Shown here one piece after another: positions 1 to 5,147 of a stretch of DNA of 7,223 nucleotides (the stretch's first letter is position 1; each line of letters begins with the position of its first letter). Below the pieces are notes generated by a model, which was not told the DNA's origin, did no database searches, and saw only the letters and a program-made list of their open reading frames with translations. Made by a program: the position numbers and the translations under genes. The stretch comes from Nitrospirota bacterium (lineage in GTDB: Bacteria; Nitrospirota; CAKKRA01; 9FT-COMBO-42-15), in contig JACPZJ010000076.1 of the NCBI GenBank assembly GCA_016195585.1, forward strand, positions 1 to 7,223. Reading direction: 5' to 3'.

Positions 1-1083
1 CTGGGCATTTATCCTATAAAGCACTGCAAAGTCTTTATATGCCCTGTTATCCTTTTCCTTTAGCTGCTTTATTGTCTTTATAATATATCCTGCCTCTTCC
101 TCGCCGTCTCCTGCCTCATAAAGCCTTATCTTCTCGCCGGATGGGTTTTCTGTCCAGAGGTCCTTGTCCCTCCGCATGCTGTTTTTATTTACCACTGCAG
201 ATGCTGCATCAAGTATCCTCTGTGTAGAGCGGTAGTTCTGCTCAAGCTTTATCACCTTTGCATCCGGAAAATCCCTTTCAAAGTTCAGGATATTACCGAT
301 ATTTGCGCCCCTGAAGCTATATATCCCCTGATCATCATCACCAACAACACACACATTCCTGTGCCTGCCTGATAAAAGCATCATCAGGCGGTACTGGGCA
401 TAATTCGTGTCCTGATACTCATCAACCATTATGTATTTGAAGCGGTCATGATAATGGCTGAGTATCTCCTTATTGCTTTCAAAGAGCTCCGCTGTCTTCA
501 TCAAAAGATCGTCAAAGTCAAGGGCATTATCTGCCATTAATTTATTCTGATATAACTGATATACTTTTTTTACCTTGTCCTCAAAACCAAAGGCCTGCGC
601 ATTGAATCTGTCAGGTGAAATAAGATTATTTTTCAGGCTGCTTATCTTTCTTGCAATGGAATCAGGAGGATATAGTTCCTCATTTATATTAAGCTCCTTC
701 ACACAATTCTTTGTTACTGTCAATGCATCGGCCTTGTCATAAATAATAAAGTTCTTTGAGAACACACCACCCACGCTTTTCCCTCCCCCTTCCCTCAATA
801 TCCTTACACAGGCAGAGTGAAAGGTGCTGATTAAAGGGCCGCTGCCATTAATAAAGGAGCCGCAAAGCCCGTCAATCCTTTTGCGCATCTCCTCTGCTGC
901 CTTGTTTGTAAATGTCACAGCAAGGATATTTTTAGGCTCAATCCCTTCCTTTATCAGATAGGCCACACGATAGGTAATTACCCTCGTCTTTCCGCTTCCT
1001 GCGCCGGCGAGTATTAAGAGGGGGCCTTCTTTATGTGTTGCTGCATCCCTCTGCTGTGGATTTAATAAGTTAAGCATATCCAT
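1..1083 (-). CDS. uvrD: UvrD/PcrA-type superfamily 1A DNA helicase, N-terminal part (cut by window edge)
   Basis: This is a 3'-5' DNA helicase of the UvrD/PcrA/Rep family, which unwinds DNA during nucleotide excision and mismatch repair and strips proteins from DNA. The 361 codons visible run from the start to the window edge. Motifs seen in order are the Q-motif region (LNPQQRDAA, residues 7-15), Walker A AGAGSGKT (26-33), motif Ia VTFTNKAAEEM (56-66), STFHSACVRIL (86-96), DFDDLL (189-194), Walker B VDEYQDTN (220-227), motif III GDDDQGIYSFRGA (248-260) and motif IV LEQNYRST (280-287). Motifs V and VI would lie left of base 1. ATG at 1083 begins 3 bases after the glmS stop. A second in-frame ATG at 1077 is possible. 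The ribosome-binding sequence is weak (GTAGAG, within the glmS end), which fits translational coupling to glmS. Family assignment is firm. UvrD versus PcrA versus Rep cannot be decided without the C-terminus. Confidence 0.96.
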   Translation of the reverse strand, partial: MDMLNLLNPQQRDAATHKEGPLLILAGAGSGKTRVITYRVAYLIKEGIEPKNILAVTFTNKAAEEMRKRIDGLCGSFINGSGPLISTFHSACVRILREGGGKSVGGVFSKNFIIYDKADALTVTKNCVKELNINEELYPPDSIARKISSLKNNLISPDRFNAQAFGFEDKVKKVYQLYQNKLMADNALDFDDLLMKTAELFESNKEILSHYHDRFKYIMVDEYQDTNYAQYRLMMLLSGRHRNVCVVGDDDQGIYSFRGANIGNILNFERDFPDAKVIKLEQNYRSTQRILDAASAVVNKNSMRRDKDLWTENPSGEKIRLYEAGDGEEEAGYIIKTIKQLKEKDNRAYKDFAVLYRINAQ

Positions 1084-1086
1084 TTT

Positions 1087-2919
1087 CTACTCTACTGTAA
1101 CGCTCTTTGCCAGGTTTCTCGGCTGGTCCACATCGCTTCCCCGCAACACTGCAACATGATATGCCAGCAGTTGTAATGGTATTGAAAGAAGTATCGGCGT
1201 CAGAAAATGATTGCACCGAGGGATATAAAGGACGCTATCAACCTTTTTTGCAATCTCCTTATCACCCTCTGAGGCAATGGCAATGATCTTTCCTCCCCTC
1301 GCCTTCACCTCCATTATATTGCTTAAGACCTTTTCATAAACCTTATCGTCTGCTGTCAGGACAACAACAGGCATATCCTCGTCTATCAGTGCAATCGGGC
1401 CGTGCTTCATCTCGCCTGCAGGATAGCCCTCTGCATGGATATAGGATATCTCCTTTAATTTTAATGCGCCCTCAAGCGCAATGGGATAGTTTATGCCCCT
1501 GCCGAGATAAAGAAAATCCCTGTAATTAAAATAGGCGCTTGCAATACCCTCTATCTCCTTATCTGTCTTTAAGGCATCTTCAATCAACAGCGGCAGGTGA
1601 ACCAGTTCTTTTAAAAGCTCTTTTAAGTATTTCCCATCTATCTTTCCCCTTACAACCCCAAAATAGACAGCAAGCAGGAAGAGCGCTGTTAATTGCGTTG
1701 TAAAGGCCTTTGTGGATGCCACACCAATCTCAGGGCCTGCATGGGTATAGACTATACCATCTGATTCCCTTGTTATGGTGCTGCCGACAACATTACAGAT
1801 AGAAACGACCTTTGCCCCATTTTTCTTTGCCTCCCGCAAGGCAGCAAGTGTATCTGCTGTCTCTCCTGACTGTGAGATCGCAAGGAAAAGCGTATCCTTA
1901 TCCACTATAGGGTTGCGGTATCTGAACTCAGATGCAATATCCACCTCAACAGGAAGCCTTACAAGCTCCTCTATTATAAACTTGCCTGTAAGGCCTGCAT
2001 GCCACGATGTGCCGCAGGCAACGATCATCACCTTTTTTAATCCTTTAATCTCCTCTTCTGAGAGCTTCATCTCATCAAGATATATATGTCCTGTCTCCTG
2101 AGATATCCTGCCCCTTATGGTATCCATTATTGCCCTCGGCTGCTCATGTATCTCTTTAAGCATGAAGTGCTTATAGCCGCCCTTCTCTGCCATTACGGGA
2201 TTCCACATTACCTTGTTGATCTCCTTTTCAACAGGCATTCCATCCATATCTGTAATAGCATATTTCTTCTGCCGCAGGATAATCATCTCATTGTCATCAA
2301 GGAAGATTACATCCCTCGTATGATTCAGGATGGCCGGGATATCTGAGGCAATGAAATATTCACCATTGCCTATGCCCGCAACAAGCGGGCTTCCGTTTCT
2401 TGCACCGATGAGGACATCAGGCTCATTCTCATTTATCACACCGATTGCGTATGAACCATGCAGATCCTTTAATGCCTTTCTTACTGCTTCCTCAAGCCCG
2501 TTCCCCTTCTTTGAATACATATTTACAAGATGGCAAATCACCTCTGTATCTGTCTCTGATGTAAACTTGCACCCCTCTTTAATAAGGCGGTTTTTTAACT
2601 GGATATAGTTTTCAATAATACCATTATGAACAACAACAATTCCGCCTGCCCTGTGCGGATGGGCGTTCTCCTCAGACGGCCTGCCGTGCGTAGCCCATCT
2701 TGTATGGCCTATGCCAAGGGAGCCCTTGATCCCCTTTCCCTCTAAGGCTGACTCCAAATTCTTTAATTTCCCAACACTGCGCCTTACATCAAGTCTTCCA
2801 TCCTTGTTTACCACTGCCACGCCTGCAGAATCGTAGCCCCTGTATTCAAGCCTCTTCAACCCGTCTATGAGGATTGGAAGAACCTCCTGTTTCCCAATGT
2901 AACCAACAATCCCGCACAT
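1087..2919 (-). CDS. glmS: Glutamine--fructose-6-phosphate aminotransferase (isomerizing)
   Basis: Cytosolic enzyme converting fructose-6-phosphate and glutamine to glucosamine-6-phosphate and glutamate, the committed step toward UDP-GlcNAc. The 610 residues match the usual length (E. coli 609). The N-terminal class II glutaminase domain has the nucleophile Cys2 (MCGIVGYIG), GHTRWATHG (71-79, Arg74), HNG (98-100) and the acid Asp124 in TDTEV. Two SIS sugar-phosphate isomerase domains follow. SIS1 has CGTSWH (302-307) and SQSGET (349-354). SIS2 has ALEGALKLKE (481-490) with Lys487 and Glu490, and His506 in MKHGP. The C-terminal tail DQPRNLAKSVTVE carries Lys605, equivalent to E. coli Lys603. 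All catalytic residues known from E. coli GlmS appear present. The start is set by Met1-Cys2, since the Cys must become N-terminal, and by AAGGAG six bases upstream. It lies 16 bases after glmU. No room exists for a glmS ribozyme leader. Confidence 0.99.
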   Translation of the reverse strand: MCGIVGYIGKQEVLPILIDGLKRLEYRGYDSAGVAVVNKDGRLDVRRSVGKLKNLESALEGKGIKGSLGIGHTRWATHGRPSEENAHPHRAGGIVVVHNGIIENYIQLKNRLIKEGCKFTSETDTEVICHLVNMYSKKGNGLEEAVRKALKDLHGSYAIGVINENEPDVLIGARNGSPLVAGIGNGEYFIASDIPAILNHTRDVIFLDDNEMIILRQKKYAITDMDGMPVEKEINKVMWNPVMAEKGGYKHFMLKEIHEQPRAIMDTIRGRISQETGHIYLDEMKLSEEEIKGLKKVMIVACGTSWHAGLTGKFIIEELVRLPVEVDIASEFRYRNPIVDKDTLFLAISQSGETADTLAALREAKKNGAKVVSICNVVGSTITRESDGIVYTHAGPEIGVASTKAFTTQLTALFLLAVYFGVVRGKIDGKYLKELLKELVHLPLLIEDALKTDKEIEGIASAYFNYRDFLYLGRGINYPIALEGALKLKEISYIHAEGYPAGEMKHGPIALIDEDMPVVVLTADDKVYEKVLSNIMEVKARGGKIIAIASEGDKEIAKKVDSVLYIPRCNHFLTPILLSIPLQLLAYHVAVLRGSDVDQPRNLAKSVTVE

Positions 2920-2925
2920 ATTAAA

Positions 2926-2931
2926 CTCCTT
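2926..2931 (-). promoter_or_regulatory. Ribosome-binding site of glmS
   Basis: AAGGAG on the minus strand, six bases before the glmS ATG at 2919, inside the 16-base glmU-glmS gap. It is the clearest Shine-Dalgarno sequence in the leftward operon, so glmS can be initiated independently of glmU translation. Confidence 0.85.
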
Positions 2932-2935
2932 AACC

Positions 2936-4342
2936 CTATTCTTTCTGCCCCTTGCTGCTTGACCCTTGCCATCTGCGTTTTTTTGCCCAGCCCTTTTTGC
3001 TTATCTGCTTTGTCCTGCTTATGACAAGCGAGTCAGCAGGCACATCCTCTGTTACTGTTGTTCCTGCTGCAACAATAGCGCCTTTTCCTATCTTAACAGG
3101 CGCTATAAACTGGACATCACTTCCAACAAATACATTGTCTCCAATCTCTGTCCTGTGTTTTTTAAAGCCGTCATAATTACAGGTAATGGCGCCAGCGCCA
3201 ATATTCACATTCCTGCCTACGGTGGTGTCTCCGAGATATGTGAGATGGGATGCCTTTGAACCATCCTTTACAACACTCTTCTTTATCTCCACAAAGTTTC
3301 CAATCTTAACACCCTTTCCCAACTCTGTCTGCGGCCTTAGATGCGCAAAGGGGCCAACGTTTGCATTATCACCTATCCTGCTCTCTTCAACAACGCAGGA
3401 GTCCTTTATTTTTACGCCATTGCCCATCTGTGTATCTATTATCCTTGAATTAGGATATATTGTGCATCCCTCGCCAATCTTGGTTTTACCAGAAATAAAA
3501 TTGTTTGGATAGATTATTGTATCCCTGCCTATTTCAGCAGTGTCATCTATAAATGTTGTCTCAGGGTCAATTATGGTAACCCCGCTCAGCATCCAGTTAT
3601 GATTTATCCCCTGCCTGATAACCTTTTCTGCCTTTGACAGGTCGCACCGCGTATTTATCCCCATCACCTCATCTGGGTTCAATGCCTTTATTGTATTGAT
3701 ATCAATACCCCTTCTGCCTGCAATGCCAATAACATCTGTAAGGTAATATTCATTTTGTGCATTATCAGGCCTTATCTCTGAAAGGGCATTAAACAGAAAA
3801 TCCTTATCAAAGGCATAGATGCCTGTATTAATCAATCTTACCTTTTTCTCTGTATCCGATGCATCCTTCTCCTCAACGATCCTCTCTACTTTGCCGTCTG
3901 AACTTGTGATAACCCTCCCATACCCAGAGGGATTTTCAGGCTCAACTGTAAGCAGTGTTAGCCTTGAGTCCCTTGCCCTGTGCGTTCTTATCAGGCCATT
4001 TATTGTATCCTTTTTAAGTAAAGGCGTATCACCGCTTAATATAACAACTGTACCATTAAAATCATTGAGTGCATTCTTTGTCTGCAAGACAGCATGTCCT
4101 GTCCCTTTCTGCTCCTTTTGAATAACCCAATTTACATTGTCATTGCCCTTAAATGCCTCTTTAACCTTGTCTGCCTGATGGCCAATAACAGCAATCACCT
4201 TCTCAGGCCTCAGGGATTTTGCAAGGTCAAGGGTATATGCGAGCATGGGCCTTCCAGCAAGCGGATGGAGCACCTTCACAAGAGAGGACTTCATCCTCGT
4301 GCCAAGTCCTGCAGCCATGATTATTATTGATATACCTTTCAT
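2936..4342 (-). CDS. glmU: Bifunctional GlmU: glucosamine-1-phosphate N-acetyltransferase / N-acetylglucosamine-1-phosphate uridyltransferase
   Basis: Bifunctional cytosolic enzyme that acetylates glucosamine-1-phosphate with acetyl-CoA and then couples the product to UTP, giving UDP-GlcNAc for peptidoglycan and LPS. The 468 residues fit the family (about 450-460). The N-terminal nucleotidyltransferase domain (about 1-230) has MAAGLGTRMKSS (9-20) with Lys23, QKGTGHAV (78-85), SGDTPLL (103-109), IVEEKD (155-160), NTG (172-174) and NTR near 230. From about 255 a left-handed beta-helix of hexapeptide repeats forms the acetyltransferase. It has Arg336 (HLRPQ), Lys354, His366 and Tyr369 (SKASHLTYLGD), Asn380 and CNYDG (388-392), matching the E. 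coli active-site set by position and context. A Lys/Arg/Ser-rich tail of about 20 residues ends it. The ATG at 4342 begins the canonical MKGISIIIMAAGLGTR. Upstream GGATTAAGGATT is a poorly spaced RBS embedded in the palindromic repeat. Confidence 0.98.
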   Translation of the reverse strand: MKGISIIIMAAGLGTRMKSSLVKVLHPLAGRPMLAYTLDLAKSLRPEKVIAVIGHQADKVKEAFKGNDNVNWVIQKEQKGTGHAVLQTKNALNDFNGTVVILSGDTPLLKKDTINGLIRTHRARDSRLTLLTVEPENPSGYGRVITSSDGKVERIVEEKDASDTEKKVRLINTGIYAFDKDFLFNALSEIRPDNAQNEYYLTDVIGIAGRRGIDINTIKALNPDEVMGINTRCDLSKAEKVIRQGINHNWMLSGVTIIDPETTFIDDTAEIGRDTIIYPNNFISGKTKIGEGCTIYPNSRIIDTQMGNGVKIKDSCVVEESRIGDNANVGPFAHLRPQTELGKGVKIGNFVEIKKSVVKDGSKASHLTYLGDTTVGRNVNIGAGAITCNYDGFKKHRTEIGDNVFVGSDVQFIAPVKIGKGAIVAAGTTVTEDVPADSLVISRTKQISKKGWAKKRRWQGSSSKGQKE

Positions 4343-4348
4343 AATCCT

Positions 4349-4394
4349 TAATCCCCCTATATCCCCCTTTAGTAAAGGGGGACAAAGGGGGTTA
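4349..4394. repeat. Nested C5/G5 palindromic repeat between the DUF502 gene and glmU
   Basis: The core 4363-4381 (CCCCCTTTAGTAAAGGGGG) is a perfect inverted repeat with 9-base arms around a single central base. Outside it a second pair, CCCCC at 4353-4357 and GGGGG at 4387-4391, could extend it to a nested structure with flanking TAAT/TTA. It fills nearly all of the 49-base gap, overlaps the DUF502 stop codon (4392-4394) and supplies the purine-rich stretch just before the glmU start. No T-run follows on either strand, so it does not look like an intrinsic terminator. I recall similar C5T3-type elements dispersed in genomes of Nitrospirota and related groups. That is memory, not a search. Confidence 0.75.
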
Positions 4395-5006
4395 TCCCTT
4401 CTTATTCTCAGGCGGCGTTATAATACCCCCTGATATTATCATCTTCATCCCGTCCTCTACCTTCATTTCTAAAGGGATTACCTGATCCTCGGGGACCAAT
4501 ATCAGAAAACCTGATGTTGGATTAGGTGTTGTTGCCACAAAGACATTCAGCACCTTCTCCTTTGTCTTATCCTGAACCTCACCCTTTGTAACACCTGTTA
4601 CAAAACCAATGGCGTACATCCCCTTTCTCGGGTATTCAACCAATACAACCCTGTTAAAATTACCGCCGCCCTTAAAAGAAAAGGTATCCACTATCTGTTT
4701 TAAGGCAGAATAGATGCTATTGACAAGGGGAACCTTTTTTAAAAGCCCCTCCCATATCTCTAACAAGCGTCTGCCAACAAAATTGGCTGTAAGCAGGCCG
4801 ATAAGGAAAACTATAATAAGGAGGACTGCTATCCCTAATCCCGGCATATACCATTCTGGAAAATAACTCCTCGCATAATCACCGAGGAGATTTTCCATTG
4901 ATATTAAAATAGTCTTAAAAATCAGATAGGTGCCCCATATTGGTATAATCACAAGGGTTCCAGTAATGAGATACCTTTTAATATGGCCCTTTAATTTGGT
5001 TATCAT
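4392..5006 (-). CDS. DUF502 family inner-membrane protein
   Basis: A 204-residue protein with the hallmarks of the DUF502 family, whose biochemical role is unknown to me. The positively charged N-terminus (KLKGHIKRY) precedes a first membrane segment at about 12-34 (Pro22 within it). A second hydrophobic helix lies at about 56-76 (GLGIAVLLIIVFLIGLL). The soluble C-terminal domain has the family-typical blocks VPLVNSIYSALKQIVDTFS (92-110), VVLVEYPRKGMYAIGFVTG (120-138), FVATTPNPTSGFLILVPEDQV (about 156-176) and ISGGI (191-195). Length is typical for the family. The ATG at 5006 is the only start that keeps the charged segment before TM1. Its RBS is weak (AAGATAA). It is first in the leftward operon, upstream of glmU, so a cell-envelope role is an inference from context only. 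Confidence 0.93.
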   Translation of the reverse strand: MITKLKGHIKRYLITGTLVIIPIWGTYLIFKTILISMENLLGDYARSYFPEWYMPGLGIAVLLIIVFLIGLLTANFVGRRLLEIWEGLLKKVPLVNSIYSALKQIVDTFSFKGGGNFNRVVLVEYPRKGMYAIGFVTGVTKGEVQDKTKEKVLNVFVATTPNPTSGFLILVPEDQVIPLEMKVEDGMKMIISGGIITPPENKKG

Positions 5007-5009
5007 AGT

Positions 5010-5031
5010 TTATCTTGCGGCTTATCTTGCG
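5010..5031. repeat. 12-base-period direct repeat in the leader of the leftward operon
   Basis: The 10-mer TTATCTTGCG occurs at 5010-5019 and again at 5022-5031, separated by two bases. Read on the transcribed minus strand, it is CGCAAGATAA twice, ending three bases before the DUF502 start codon. It lies downstream of the predicted transcription start and so would be in the 5' untranslated leader. It could be an operator, an RNA-level site, a duplicated weak RBS or simple slippage. The sequence alone does not decide. Confidence 0.6.
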
Positions 5032-5057
5032 AAATTTTCTTTATATTTTAAATACAT

Positions 5058-5086
5058 ATAATACTAATTAATTCGTCTTTTTGCAA
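5058..5086 (-). promoter_or_regulatory. Sigma-70-type promoter for the DUF502-glmU-glmS-uvrD operon
   Basis: On the minus strand a -35-like TTGCAA (5081-5086) is separated by exactly 17 bases (5064-5080) from the -10-like TATTAT (5058-5063). Transcription would start near 5051, giving a leader of about 45 bases that contains the 12-base-period direct repeat. The surrounding sequence is strongly AT-rich. This is a motif-based prediction. Confidence 0.65.
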
Positions 5087-5094
5087 GCCCTTTA

Positions 5095-5123
5095 TTGAAA
5101 AATTCGGAACTTTACGCTATAAT
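5095..5123 (+). promoter_or_regulatory. Sigma-70-type promoter for the Rad50/YhaN-like ATPase gene
   Basis: TTGAAA (5095-5100) and a perfect TATAAT (5118-5123) are separated by 17 bases. Transcription would begin near 5130, leaving a leader of only about 18 bases with the ribosome-binding site. Its -35 box is 8 bases from the -35 box of the opposing promoter, so the two polymerase sites are back to back and may compete or share regulation. Confidence 0.75.
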
Positions 5124-5132
5124 TAAAAGAAT

Positions 5133-5139
5133 AAAGGAG
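5133..5139 (+). promoter_or_regulatory. Ribosome-binding site of the ATPase gene
   Basis: AAAGGAG, with the GGAG eight bases before ATG at 5148. It fixes the start of the rightward gene. The protein begins VLHELLLSGIRNF, the usual first beta strand of RecF/SMC-type heads. Confidence 0.85.
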
Positions 5140-5147
5140 CAAAAATT

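Noticed and set aside
2920..2935. A glmS ribozyme or other riboswitch ahead of glmS
   Set aside because: Only 16 bases separate glmU from glmS, and they hold a plain ribosome-binding site. There is no room for a ribozyme.
1775..4330. Several plus-strand open frames of 60-110 codons across glmS and glmU
   Set aside because: They lie opposite well-conserved genes, have no good ribosome-binding sites and show no recognisable motifs. They are antisense shadows.
4349..4394. Intrinsic terminator between the DUF502 gene and glmU
   Set aside because: The hairpin is strong, but no T-run follows the G5 arm on either strand.
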